Below are positions 45,401-57,539 of a stretch of DNA of 64,000 nucleotides, one piece after another. Source of the DNA: Thelephora terrestris (taxonomy: Eukaryota > Basidiomycota > Agaricomycetes > Thelephorales > Thelephoraceae); assembly GCA_015956445.1 (NCBI GenBank), contig WIUZ02000004.1, positions 2,496,169 through 2,560,168 of the forward strand, read 5' to 3'. The first letter of the stretch is position 1; every line of letters starts with the position of its first letter. The translations under genes were made by a program, and so were the position numbers. The notes beneath the pieces are model-generated. The model did not search any database. It saw only the letters and a list, made by a program, of their open reading frames with translations, and had not been told where the DNA came from.

Positions 45401-47132
45401 TTTCGCCCTCCCATCTTCTCCTTCCTCAACATGGCTTCCCAAGTGCTACAGTGCAGAACTCTCCAATGAAATCAAAGTTAGGGGAGTTCCACTTGGGTGG
45501 GGAACATGTTCTCGAACTGTTGCTCTTGGCAGTGACCCACAGTCTATCTCACACTGGAACAACACTGTTGCAGTTGGCATGGATTCCGGGGCTATCATTC
45601 TCTTGGATGCGGTTACTGGCAGCCAAACTGCTGTCTTTTCTGGTCATACCGACTATGTTAGAGCTTCCACCTTCTCATCAGATGGAATTTTTTTCATCTC
45701 TGGAAGTGATGACATGTCTATTAAACTCTGGGATGTGCAAACCGGTGGAGTCATCAAGACATTTAATGGTCACAAAAATTATGTCATGTCTGTTTCCATC
45801 TCAACAGACTCTGCTATGATTGCCTCAGGGGATTATAGTGGAACAATCTACTTGTGGAATCATCAGACAGGGGAACACACCTGTATCATTGAGCAAGAAG
45901 ATAGTATAGACTATGTCACCTTCTCTCCAACAACCCCCCAACACCTCATATCTGTATCAGGGGGCAAGGTCAGGCAGTGGGACATCAATGGCCATCAGAT
46001 TGGCTCAGCATATGATAGTTCTAGCATTGCTTTCTCCCCAGATGGTACTCAATATGTTTTGTGCAATGGAGATGCAGTCACAGTCCAACACTCTGATACT
46101 AGAGTGACTGTAGCTGAATTCTCTGTGGCTGGTGAAGTCATTGAAAGATGCTGTTTCTCCCCTGATGGCAGGCTTATTGCAGTCGCGACTGAGAATAAAA
46201 TCTATGTCTGGGATACTACCAGCCCAGATTCTCACCCCATTGAGCAATTCACCATACCATATGATATTCGGGGCATTGTGTTCTGTTCTCCCTCCACTCT
46301 GATCTCAGCATCTTGGAATCGATCAGTCAGGTTTTGGCAGATTGGTGTTCCACAAACAGACCAAGTTGTCTCTGATCAAAAGTCCACTCCACCTCCTTCA
46401 GCTTCAATCAAGTCTATCAGTCTGAACCCAGAGAATGGGATTGTTATCTCAAGTGACAATGATGGGGTAGTAAAGACCTGGGATATCTTGACTGGCCTCT
46501 GCAAAGCATCCTTCCAGACCCCAGCTGGTGATAACTTGAGAGATGTCCAGCTGACAGATGGGAAGCTAATCATGGTTTGGCATGAGAGTGGGAAGATTCA
46601 CATCTGGGACACTGAGAAAGCTGAACTCCTCCAAACAGTAGAGGTCCCAGAGTGCAACAGCCTCAGGATATCAGGGGATGGGTCAAAGGTCCTTTGTCTG
46701 AGTGATCACACTGTCATTAAAGTGTGGTCAGTATGGTCAGGAGAGGGCATGGGCAAAGTTGAGTTGAAAGAGGGGGCATATGGAAATTTCTTCTATTTGG
46801 ATGGCTCAAAACTCTGGATTGAACTTGATGACTCTTCGATACAAGGGTGGGACTTTGGAATCTCAGGCTCCTCCCCAGCCCCACTGCCCAACACACCCAT
46901 AGAGAAATCTTGTCTGCAATTCACCAATGATCCCCCTAGGATTACAAACAAAATCACTGGAAAAGTGGTTTTCCAACTGTTTGGGAGGTATGCAGAACCT
47001 AGGGTGGCACAGTGGGATGGGAAATATCTGGTTGCTGGCTATAGAACTGGAGAGGTTTTGATTTTTGATTTCTGTCATCTGTATCCTCAGAAAGAATCTG
47101 TTGTTTATTGTCTCTGCGACTACAGTTTGTAG
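42421..47132 (+). CDS. NWD2: NACHT-WD40 NLR-like protein, intact
   Basis: A paralogue of NWD1 with an unbroken spliced frame. Exons: 42421-42628, 42688-42843, 42903-43147, 43199-43326, 43380-43518, 43571-43615, 43666-45258 and 45309-47132 (1445 aa). It has one more exon than NWD1: 42688-42843 and its flanking intron look like a duplicate of the next exon-intron unit. The N-terminal leader is basic (MGLRDRLRRLKDRHRERNRAR). A helical domain follows (FGPLKSVAGGLCFILDNYE, FSNVENTDKIRGLVEDIRDAM). Walker A GLAGTGKS lies at about 363-370, with Walker B LIIIDALDE downstream. C-terminal WD40 blades include FSGHTDYVRASTFSSDG and GSDDMSIKLWDVQTGG. NACHT and WD40 exons are far closer to NWD1 than exons 1-3 are. 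A role in nonself recognition is likely from the family, unproven here. Confidence 0.9.
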
Positions 47133-47968
47133 CTTTGTCTTCCTCTCTGGTATGAATGTGTTTTAGATAGGAAGGGGTGCAAATGCAACATGGTCTAATT
47201 ATCATCTTTTTCAGTCTGGAAAAGACTAAATAAAACAGAAGGTTAGTCTTATCAGGGCCAGCTAAATCTATCACATCAGGCAAAGGGTAAGATAGCTGAG
47301 GTGTGGCACCCTCAACTACATTCCATTCCACCCTAGCTTGACAAACTGGTGATATGTATCTTGATATCTATCAACCTTTATGGCACCCCCAACAACCCTC
47401 CCAGGAACTAATCACAATGACTTGGGCTTGATTGTTCAATACAGTCAAACAGATACACCCTGTAGTAGACTTTGGGCTTGTACCATTGAAGACATCCTTG
47501 AAAGGAAGGGGAATTATTCACCTTCATTTTGGGACAAACAGATTAATGTGTCTGAGGTGTGGATGCAGATTTCAGTAGGAACATGAATAGTCCCCTCCAG
47601 TTATTCAGAATGGTTGTTCTTCCCTAACACACATAGCAAGGTGGGACAGATGGCAACACAACTGGAGATCGAGGCATTTGTACAGAAAATCTGTTGCAGA
47701 GAAAGGTGGGCACCATCCACCCCACCTTCGTCTGGAGGAAATGTACATGTTCACACTTTGAAACTGCATACAACACATTGAGATCCATCACCCAAAGTAC
47801 ATCTTATCAATAAAGAATAAGTTGCAACAGTTCAAGACTACACAAAAGATGACCCAAGATATTCCTCTTCAACTCCTATAATGTACAAACTACCTCCCCT
47901 GCTCCATCAGAATCACCAAACACACTCCTTTTTACTGGCCCATTCAGTGTAGCAAAGGCGTGGGAGAT
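47133..47968. other. Intact NWD-ACS spacer
   Basis: This is continuous sequence whose left part matches 9191-9640 and whose right part matches 31172-31535. It is the uninterrupted reference for the insertion. No gene; AATAAA-like elements occur at about 47228 and 47811. Confidence 0.6.
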
Positions 47969-50231
47969 CTAAGACGAGGTGAAAACCTTAGCCTTGATGG
48001 CATCGACAACGCTGGGATCAGCCAAGGTGCTGAGGTTGCCCAGCTGGTCACCCTCTCCTGCGGAAATCTTGCACAAGATGCGGTGCATGATCTTGCCAGA
48101 TCGGGTCTTGGGAAGGTCGGGAACATTGATGATCTTCTTTGGTGCGGCGAACAGCCCAATGACCTTCCTGACCTGAAGAATAAGCTCCTTAGCGAGGGCG
48201 CCCTCATCACTGGGGTTGTAGGTGAATTCACTAAGAAAGGGGGTACAATGAGCTCAAAGTCTGCAAGGTTTGCAAGGGAATACGTACGGCTTGAGGGTCA
48301 CAAAAGCATAGACGGTTTGGCCAGTGAGATCATCGGAGATGCCGATGACGGCCGTCTCAGCGACACCCCTGTGGAGGATCAACGCAGACTCAATCTCGGC
48401 AGTGGAGAGGCGGTGTCCCGAGACGTTAATGACATCTGGGTTCGGTTAGGCTCGCGCTCGGTGAAGCGAGGACGTTCGGGGTACTGACCGTCTACGCGGC
48501 CCTTGATCTAAATGTATCCGTGCTCATCGCGGGCCGCACCATCGCCGGTATAGAAAAATCCTGGGTATGGCTAAACAAGACGAGATCAGAAACAAGGTCC
48601 CACAAAACACAAATGAACGCAAACCCTCATGTAGGTATCGAGGTAATGGTGATTATCCTTCCAGACCGTCCTCGGATAGGGGTTCCTGATACACAGGATA
48701 CCCTCGACGCTGTTGCCCTCGGGGACTTCTCCGGACACTGGGTCGAGGATGACCGGCTCGATGCCGAAGAAAGGTACAGTAGCAGATCCCGGTTTCATCT
48801 CAATGGCACCAGGGAATGGCGTTATCATGATCGATCCGGTTTCGGTTTGCCACCAAATGCCGACAATGGCACATTGCTTCTTTCCGACGTGCTCATCGTA
48901 CCAGTCCCAAGCTTCGGGGTTGATAGCTTCACCGACGCTACCCAGCACTCGAACCGTGCTGAGGTCGTGGGCTTGGGTGTGGTGTTCGCCGAGAAGACGG
49001 AGGAGACGGATGGCGGTGGGAGCGGTATAGAAATGGGTGATCTGGTGTTTCTCAACGACCTGCCAATAACGGGATGGAGTGGGGTAGACCGGGGTGGACT
49101 TGAATACAGTGGTGGTGACGTCGTTGAGAAGAGGTCCGTAGACAATGTACCTGATCAAATATAAGACCAGAGGCGGCGGTTGGCAAAGGCACCAAACTTA
49201 CGTGTGGTCGGTGATCCAGCCGACATCGGCCATGCATGCGAACTTGTCCTCGGGGTGGACATCGAAGACATACTTGACGGTCAGCGCGGCTCCGAGAAGG
49301 TATCCGGCGGTAGTGTGGACGACACCCTTTGGCTTTCCGGTGGATCCAGAGGTCTAAAAATGTCGAGAAGCACCGTCAGCAACTGTTGTTGGACGGAAGA
49401 TAAACTTCCGATGCTCACGTAAAGAATGCACAACGGGTCCTCAGAGGACATGACCTCCGGTGGACAGTAGTTTGGGACCTTGAGGGTCTCTTCGTGCCAC
49501 CACTTGTCGCGTCCCTCGGTCCAGGCCACGGTGTTTCCGGACCTCCTCTGGACAAGTACATGCTCAACCTCGGGGCACTCCTTAAGAGCGGCATCGACGA
49601 TAGCCTTGGTAGCAATGCCCCTTCCACCCCGTTGGCCCTCATCGGAGGTGATCGAAACGCGAGACTTGCAATCCTTGATGCAGTCTCGAAGCGACTCGAA
49701 GGAGACACCAGCGAAGACGAGGGAATGGATGGCGCCGATGCGAGCGCAGGCCAGGAAAGTGGCAACAGCGTGCCAGGTCATGAGCATTTAAACGGAGACG
49801 GCGTCGCCCTGCTTGATTCCCATAGCCTTCGAGCCGTTAGCCATGCTGCAAACTCCGCGGAGAAGCTGAGCGTGGGTGATTTCGCAGCCTTCGCCCGGCT
49901 CATCGGCTTCGTAGATGATTGCGGTCTATTGAAATCTGTGAGTTCGTGACAGAATGTTGTGGAATGAAGGGGAGGGGGAATCGTGTAGAGCGACTGTATG
50001 GTTCGGGACGCTGAGACTGTCGGCGCTGGCCGACGCCAATGGTCGCTGAAGCTGAATCGCCGATCGACTGTCGATGGGCAAGATGATGGCAGAAATGCGA
50101 ACCTTCTCGGGGAGGGTATAAGCCCATCGGTCGACGCAGTTGTATGAGGCGTTGAGACCACCTTCGGGGAACCAGGCGATGTCTCCATTCTCGAAGCTAC
50201 CAGAACGAATGGTCTTGAACGGGCTTTCCAT
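47969..50231 (-). pseudogene. Acetyl-CoA synthetase pseudogene c
   Basis: Read on the minus strand: [57 protein letters not shown], the [11 protein letters not shown] loop after an intron, [39 protein letters not shown] and the C-terminal [11 protein letters not shown], ending at 47969. Breaks: TAA at 49788-49790 in the Tyr codon that is TGA in ACSb; a three-codon loss in the RNPWPS-type segment; frame breaks near the C-terminus (about 48230). It is better preserved than ACSb over the AMP-binding core. Nonfunctional as read. Confidence 0.85.
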
Positions 50232-50879
50232 TGGTATTTAACACGAGGGGAGTTGGGTAAATTGATGTTGAGAATCAGCCGGGCGGCGAAGGGACATGAG
50301 AGGCGTCCATGTCATCCGCAAACCGGAACCGAGAGCGGCACTGATCTGAAGATACGAGGACTCGATTGATTCAGTCCCTCCAGCATACGTCCCATTCCCT
50401 AGCAGTCGTTTTCCGATTTCTTGAATATCCATGAACACGTCTTGGCAGTGCATTGGAATTCCCAATACTGCGTAACCCGGATGCCTTATTCTTCGAGAAC
50501 CAGTCTATCACCGTGGCAAATTTAAAGCTAAAACGCGTTATTTCACCCGGTGTGTTCATAAATCAATCCGCTCCACGAGTGCCGCCGCCCCTCCGTAATT
50601 CGCAGCGAATGATTGACCCAGAACCCGCTCATTGACACTCATGAGCTTATGTGTGTCAGTTTACGACAAAGTCCTGCGGATTGAAGAAAGAAAATCGTGG
50701 CGAGTCGCTGTCCCATCTTGTCACCGAAGCTGAAAATCTCTGATTTCCTGCAGAGTGACGCGTGTGTCAAAACGCGATGTGGTTCAATTAACAGAACATT
50801 GGGATCGATGGCGATGACTAGGCGTTCCCCGATACCACGATCAACCCGCCCTCTCTCCTGCTCCCCTCTCAAAGTATCG
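50232..50879. other. ACSc/Ue divergent spacer
   Basis: This is the counterpart of 33809-34439. No supported gene. Confidence 0.4.
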
Positions 50880-51680
50880 TCACGTATCCCGCGCGTTACT
50901 AATCGATGTGGCTCCCCGCCAGCACACGGAGTCCACAAATTTCACAAAACACTGTCTGACCCCCAAATCCTGTCGTGAGCTCACAGGCCACTGGGTGAGT
51001 TGTCAACGCCATCGTTTTTCGTGCATTGGAGCCAACGTGCGCAAAAATCACGCTTCGGAACAGACCAGGCAGACGGCCTCATTGAGAATCGCGCCAACGC
51101 TACACGCCCACGTTCAACCCGGCGGATTCAGAACCATCCCGTTTTCAGAAGTTCGCTCCATCCTGCTTATCACACCTTCCCCTGGATCTCCTTGGAGAAA
51201 TCTCACGTACAATGGTGTCCCGCCCTTCAACGTTAGTTGGACAGACCTGGACAGTTCCAACTTCGACAGGTGGTCAAGGGGGCAGAAGATCCCGCGCCAC
51301 GGACGGTGGAGATTTCTCTCGCAGACGCCTCAAAATCGAGGTTCGGAAGCATAACTAACGTGCGTGATGACCAGCCCTCCGTATCTTTTTGCACAGAACG
51401 CTTATCAAAGTCTCTTTTTACAGGCAATGTCTTGTGATTACGAGGGTCCACATACATTCCTCATGGCCTCTTTGTCCCACCGTTCGAATCCGAGCAGCCA
51501 TCCATCCGCAATGAGAAGTCCACGTCCAACTTCCCCTGGGACCCCGTGACTTCTGGTAACCTCGACACCTCCAGCGAGCAGGCCCGAAAGATCTCCTGCC
51601 TACACCCACGATCACGACTTGGATTGGGTCCTCAAGCTCCTCCAGGGGCCACAGGCGGAGGAACGTTGGGATTGAGGTGT
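50880..51680 (+). pseudogene. U-family copy e
   Basis: The SEG2 partner of copy b. It has HTESTNFTKHCLTPKSCRELTGHW, a GTGAGTTG donor near 50995, LTYNGVPPFNVSWTDLDSSN, the second-exon intron (about 51359-51424), and WDPVTSGNLDTSSEQARKI. Several frame changes occur; the C-terminal ARND stretch is lost to a deletion near 51640. Confidence 0.5.
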
Positions 51681-52259
51681 GGTTTGCACGTATATCACGT
51701 CGATGTCTCCCGATTTGCGGTCGTGTTCATGTGCCTTATCCTATGCGAGATCACCTCAGTTTGGGGGCGACGTCTTTAGGTATCTGGGGCTGATCAACTT
51801 CACCCGCACCCCTGATTGTGTTCACAAACCCCTCCTCGCGAGTCTAGTGGACGCGCTGTTTCGGCTCGGGTGCCTCCACACTGTATTGGAGTTTCGAACG
51901 GTACCTAGCGGTATTTCTTGCAATTTGACACCATTTGAAACAACGCGAATGCTTCATTCAACCATCGGTCACTTGCGGACACGCGGGTATCCCGGCACTT
52001 GTTTGCGTTGAATAACCACTCCCTGGACCATATCACACCTTGAGGAGCATTCAACCACCTGCTCAACTCCCGGGGCCAGCAACCAGCCTGAGTAAACGCG
52101 GCAGGAGGCCTCCGGACCTTGAAGGTGTGATTCTGCTGTCGGTCTGCTCACGCGAAATCACGGTGTTGAATTCACATGATAGTCGGGCATTTCGGTTTCT
52201 TTACATGGGTATATGCACAAGGCTATATAAGCCAATATCCACGAGAGAAAACAACTACC
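51681..52259. other. Ue-GTPase c spacer
   Basis: It is homologous to 35271-35879; no supported gene. Confidence 0.4.
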
Positions 52260-53460
52260 CTACATCTTGATGTCGTGGAAGTGATGTGTCCTCCGATTTG
52301 AGGAAAATCCGTCGCGGAAAGTCGGGGATCCTGGAACGCACATCGTCTTCTTCACATAGTCGAGCTGTCTCATTCCTTGAAGATGTGCCATTGGAACGGA
52401 GAGTGTCCCTGAACTCGTCGGCCTGTCGTTTGTAGTCGGATGCCATCCCCCTGTGTCGGTCTGAAACAACCTTCATTGGACCCCCACGTCAAGTCCCTTC
52501 GCGAGCTCTTCATCCTTGTCCTTCACCGCCTGCCCCGCATCATCCCCATTTCCCGTTGGCGCCTCGGTCTGGGCGTTAAGCACCCTGTTCAGCTCCACGC
52601 CAGCGGCAGTCGCGGGGACACCCTTGCAATTATCTCCGGGCTCGTCCTGGATCTGCAGTGATCAGGGGAGATTGCAGGGGATGAGGCGGATAAGACTTTC
52701 CCCCGACGGAGCGGTGCTCTCGGGGCGTCCTGTCCGAGCGCCTCTTCCGAAAATGGCCTCGAAGAAATTCTTCGACTTGACCTCGCTCGTTGCCAACCTC
52801 GTGGTCCATTGGCGTGTTGACACCGGGCCCTGTCGCCACAAAGCTTCCGGAATGCGCCAGACTCATTCCTTGATGTCAATATCTCGGACATCTTGGGGTC
52901 GGGGATCCGGTGGAAATAAAGGGTGCTAGCGATCTTGCTTCGTCGTTCGTATCTGAATAATGTGACGTGCGGTTACGACACGAAGCATCCTACATAGTAT
53001 TCAATCGATTTTTTTTGGCGACCGACTCACTTCAAACTTCACTTACAAGTCTGCGGGCAATGCGGCGATCGTATTGACAATATCCGTGTCGCTGGGCAAG
53101 GCACCGTCTAATCCGAGAGTATCCATCAAGATGACACGACGACCGGTTAGATCGAAAGCGTCCGCAACTTAAGCCGTGTTCGTGCAAGGTCGTCGCCTTT
53201 TTCTAACGCGGAGGTGGAAATCGCTCGAGCCTGGTGAATAGCGTGAATCGTGGCGGGGCAAGGGGACGATAAGCTCCCTTGGCGATGGTACAGAAAACAA
53301 AACAGTACGCACGAAGGTCTTCTTCATTTCTCGTTGATCCATGACTCCTTCGAATAAAGGAAATCGGCAGATCGTCTGATTCGATGGGGAGCGAAGTGAG
53401 TTGAAGGTCCAGGATACGTGAACAATGGAGATGAACGAAGTATACGTGGAAACCCAACGC
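52260..53460 (-). pseudogene. G-domain GTPase copy c (decayed)
   Basis: The SEG2 partner of copy b. It shows VILMDTLGLDGALPSDTDI (G3 region, Pro to Leu) near 53090-53150, an FRKLCGDRA-like piece near 52830, KSKNFFEAIFGRGARTG near 52740-52790 in shifted frames, the PATAAGVELNRVLNAQ tail near 52590 and coiled-coil remnants to 52260. Stops and frameshifts throughout. No P-loop was located. Confidence 0.62.
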
Positions 53461-54016
53461 CACGGTTACTTCGGGGCCACCAGTACGCGATGGCTACCTC
53501 TGTGTGCCCGGAATAGCTGCTTCACGAGCACCCGCATCCTACAAAGGGTGCGATAGAACGTGGTTTCGTGTAACAGAAAGCCCAAGGACGTGGCTATGAA
53601 AGACTTGGACCCCAGCGGCCGTTCAGCGTATCGTGCTCTGCCCTGTTTGAGGAGAGCGGTGGCGCGGAATTGGGTACCGCACGAGGACTGACTTTAGGAC
53701 ACGTCTGGAAATCCTCCTCCTTCGACGACCTCCGCACAAGTTCGCTTACGATGACCATACGGCCATCAACGTCGGGAGAACTTGTGGCGGTTGCATCTGT
53801 GAGTCGATGAAGGTTACGCCTGGCGACACTCAGGGAGTGAAACTGGAGTGTCCTGCAAGGCGTCAGCGTTGAGTACGGATAAGTCAATGCAAGGAAACTA
53901 GAGAAGGGTAGTTTCTCACTGGTCAGGGATGAGATTTAAAGTTTGCCCATCTGCAGACGGGTATTCCCCACGCTTCGTGTTTGGTGGCTTGAGGTGCGAA
54001 GAACGCCAAGTCCCAC

Positions 54017-54220
54017 GTGTCCATCTATCTGCTGTCACCCAATCATCTACACCAAATCAGCGACAAAATAGGAGTGCGAGATTTTCTCCGTATACCGAAA
54101 GTCCATCGTCGAGAGCGAAGCATTGCAAGGAGCGAGATTGGCCCCAACGAGGGCACGGGACAGGTTGGTCAGGCTTTCGAGGCAGAATTCCAGCCTACCC
54201 TAGTTGAGCAAACAATCTCT
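54017..54220 (+). pseudogene. NWD exon-1 relic c
   Basis: VRDFLRIPKVHRRERSIARSEIGPNEGTGQ matches NWD exon 1. The initiator position reads ATAGGA in place of ATGGG. As in relic b, the sequence passes after about 54205 into U upstream sequence, so both relics share one deletion junction. Confidence 0.7.
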
Positions 54221-54499
54221 TGCTCTCACCCAGTGCGGCGAGTGCAATCGAAAGAAATTCGATTTACCAGTGCCGCCAACCCTCCGCGCTTCGCAGTGAA
54301 GCACTCGCGAAACTCTCATCGCCAGAAAGAAAAACATGAAGTCGTGTGTGTCCATGAGCTCCCTCCGTGAGTTTACGATGAAGCATCATGGAACGAAGGA
54401 AGAAAAGGATGACAAGTTGCTGTCCCATATATTCGGACCGGTGACAACGGAATCGATCGATCGACCAGCGCACTCTCCCTCGGAGTCCATCTGAGCTCC

Positions 54500-55470
54500 C
54501 CTCTCTTCAGAACCTCCTCAAACCATCGTCACGTATCCCGCGCGTCGACCCAACACATCAAGTCCACAAACTCCAAGAAGCATTTTTTGACACCCAAACG
54601 GTTTCGTGGGGTTACCGACCACCGGGTGAGTCGTCAGTGGAATTATTGTTAGCGCGTTGGAGCTAATGAGCCGCGCAGATTGAATCTCGTATCGGAGAAG
54701 ACCAGGCTCATCATGCATCAAGGCTTATATCAACGCGACACGCTTGCATTCCGCCAAAGAAACTGCCTGCCGCGTTCAGAACGACCTCGCTCATCGCTTC
54801 CAGCAAGATTGGTCGGTCTTGGCTACCCACTCCACTGGGCGTCATCGAAACCCAAGGCGGAACGGCGGTTTGACCCATACTGGTGTCTCGCACACCAGCC
54901 CCGATCAGACTGACTCGGACTCTCCCAACTTCGACTCAGTCGTCGACGGCTGCGTGGTCTAGGACGGTCAAGAGTATCATGACCAGAAGGATACACGGCC
55001 ACGGGCATTCGAGATCTCCCTCGCAGACGTCTCAATGAAGGTTCGCAAGCCTAAGCAACGTACGTGACGACCAAGCGTTCGTTTCTTCATCCGTGGGGTG
55101 CTTATCAGAGTCTCTTCTTTCAGGCAAGGCTCGTGGTCACGAAGTCCTCCCGTCCGTCTCTCGAGCGTCCTTCGTCCCGCCATCCGAACCCGGAGAGCCT
55201 TCTTTCTACCACGAGTTCGAGACCACGTCTGACTTCAGCCGAGATGCCGTGACCTCCGACAATCTCAGCGGTCTTCAGCGAGGAGGACTGGGAAGATCTC
55301 GAATCCGCATACACCCACGACACGCTCGATGACGAGTTGGATTGGGACCTGAAGCCCCTTCGAATGGCTCGAGATGATTCGGCTTCCTGCGCTTCTTCCC
55401 CTTCCACCCCCCGCAGAGGACATAGTACGGCCCGGCCCTCGTCAACAGAAGGTGACGTACGGACGAACGT
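54500..55470 (+). pseudogene. U-family copy f
   Basis: The SEG2 partner of copy c, but without its extra LAGDERQ patch. It has SVLATHSTGRHRNPRRNGGL, THTGVSHTSPDQTDSDSPN, the GQEYHDQKDTRPRAFEIS segment, an intron at about 55060-55123, and exon 2 ARGHEVLPSVSRASFVPPSE with FYHEFETTSDFSRDAVTSDN. It is one of the longest nearly open second exons in the family. A TAG follows DGCVV. Confidence 0.55.
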
Positions 55471-56030
55471 CAAGATTGAAGACGTACATCTAGCATGTTC
55501 TTATCGACTTGTCGTCGTTGTCGTTTATTCTTTGGCCGTGCGCCTTCGCTCCAGCTCGAAGATACTCTTCCTCGTTACCTAAGGTCGATCCACTTTACCT
55601 ATAACGTTGTTTGTGTTTACGAACCTTTCTTTGTGGAGTAGACGCACTGTCTTGACTCGAGCGCATCGATGTAACTCTGGAGCTGCTTTGGCAAGGATCT
55701 AATAGTTCTTTTCGTAATCAGATACCATCTGGAACAATTCTCGATTGCTTCTTTCATCCGTTAGTCCCCGTTGCACGTGCGGACTCGCAGGTCTCCCGGC
55801 GGTGTTTACCTTGAACGGCTTGTCCTAAACTCTGCTACATCGCAAGGAACATTCGACTACTCGGAAACTTAAGTTTCCGTCTCTAGAGCAAGTGCTGAGG
55901 CTACCCACCAAATGCAACGAGGGGTCAAGACTGGTGACTGGAATCCGGTACCCGAAATCGACTGAAATGAAGGTGCAGGATTATTCACAGCGCCTGCTAT
56001 CATGTGCTGTCGCTTTTTCCACATGGAATC
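55471..56030. other. U-to-GTPase spacer truncated at a junction
   Basis: It follows 39241-40040 and stops near 56030, before the GTPase edge, where ACS-derived sequence begins. No gene. Confidence 0.45.
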
Positions 56031-56034
56031 AGAA

Positions 56035-56130
56035 AACCTCGCATAGAAGCTGAAGGTAGGTGATTCGCAGCCTTCGCTCGGCTCATCGGCCTCGTATACT
56101 GGTTGCAGTCTGTTCAGAGGATCCTTGATT
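56035..56130 (-). pseudogene. Short ACS relic in SEG2
   Basis: The counterpart of 40230-40390 (AGAAGCTGAAGGTAGGTGAT, CAGCCTTCGCTCGGCTCATCG). It precedes U copy g. Confidence 0.6.
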
Positions 56131-56329
56131 CACGATATTATCCAAACCTTGACGAGTCCCTGTCCCACTCCGACTAATCCTGGGCGTCATCACCAGAGCA
56201 GAACTGGCTGGAGAGCGACGGTACTGGTTCATTGAAAGATTCAGGACGTCGAGGATCGTCGGCTCTAAACGATGTGACGATCGACATCCGCTCACTCTTG
56301 TTCCCAAAATCTCACCCTCTGAGCCCTCC

Positions 56330-57080
56330 TCTGGGTCCCACTCAAAGCACCATCGCATGTCATGCGCGCTCGCTCATTGATACGGCTCCCCGCCAGCTCG
56401 TCGAGTCCACAATCCCCAAGGAACCCCGTTTGACACCAAAATGCTGGCGTGAGGTCACAGTTGGTCATCGATGCCGTTGTTGTTCGCGCGTGGGCTAACT
56501 CTGCGCAAAAATCCCGCGTCGGAACAGACCAGGCTGGCCCTCATTGAGAATCACACCAACGCGGCAAGCTTGCATTCAATCCGACCCGTACAGAACAATC
56601 CCACTCATCGTTTTTAGGCCAGGTTAGTCCATCTCGTTACCGACTTGGACCAACGTCGACAGCTGCATGGTCGGAGATGGTCAAGAGGATTGCCACCAGA
56701 AGATCACGCGGCCATGGGCGGCGGAGATTTCTCTCACGGACGCCCGTCTCTTCCCCACTGGCAGGGTCTTGTGGTTATGGAATCCTCTCATCACTTGCAC
56801 GACCTGCGTCTCACCACCCGAACTCGGGGAGCCATCCTTCCGCCGTGAGTTCGAGACTATGCCCAACGTCAGCTGAGATTCCATGATCCCTGATAACATC
56901 AGCGCGAAGCCTGGAAAGATCTCAAGTCTCCCTCGATACGGTCGATTACGAGTTGGATCGGGGCCTCGAGTTTCTTCGGACAGCTAGAGGTGGTTCGGGT
57001 TTCGGTACTTCTACCCCTTCCGCGACTATCCAACAGAAGTCATTCACTCGGGCCCTCGTCAATAAGAGGCGACGGGTGGA
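56330..57080 (+). pseudogene. U-family copy g (divergent)
   Basis: The partner of copy d: GQEDCHQKITRPW, EISLTDARLFPTGRVLWLWN, ELGEPSFRREFETMP, followed by a stop (AACGTCAGCTGA) where copy d still reads SWDSMI. It shares the subfamily changes of d. Confidence 0.5.
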
Positions 57081-57539
57081 CAAACATCGGGATTGAGGTA
57101 TAGTTTCTCTGGCTTGCAGTGACATCTCACCTGTCGATGCTTTCTGATTCGGTGCCGTGGTCACTTGCACGGCCACACCAGTTTGGGGACGACATTCTCG
57201 AGTATTCTGATGGTAATCACCCTTGCCTATGCCCTCGACTGGTGCCCGATAGTATTTCTTGTAATTGGATACTATTTGAAACAATTCGTTGCGGTCCGCG
57301 GAAATTACGACGTGCCTGGTTTGCCCTGAATGACCCCTCTCTGAGCCGTATCACACCCTGGAGAACATTCGACTACTTGGACCCAAGTTCTCATCTCCAA
57401 GACTGGCCACTAGCGTGAGTAACCGCGGCAGGAGACCTCTGGACGTTGAAGGTGTCATTTTGCTGTTGGTCTTCTCACAAGAAATCACGATTTTGAATCA
57501 ACAGATTGACGGGGCAGTTTGAACGAAGTTCGAATTGTT
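57081..57539. other. Ug-GTPase d spacer
   Basis: The first part matches the end of SEG1 (to about 41640); the remainder resembles the 35.7-35.88 and 52.1-52.26 kb approaches to a GTPase. No gene. Confidence 0.35.

Larger units (their letters stand above)
47600..57400. repeat. Segmental duplication, copy 2 (SEG2)
   Basis: The counterpart of 31.16-41.6 kb: ACSc, Ue, GTPase c, NWD exon-1 relic c, Uf, an ACS relic and Ug. The ends and internal deletion junctions match SEG1. After Ug it continues into GTPase d instead of an NWD gene. Confidence 0.8.
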
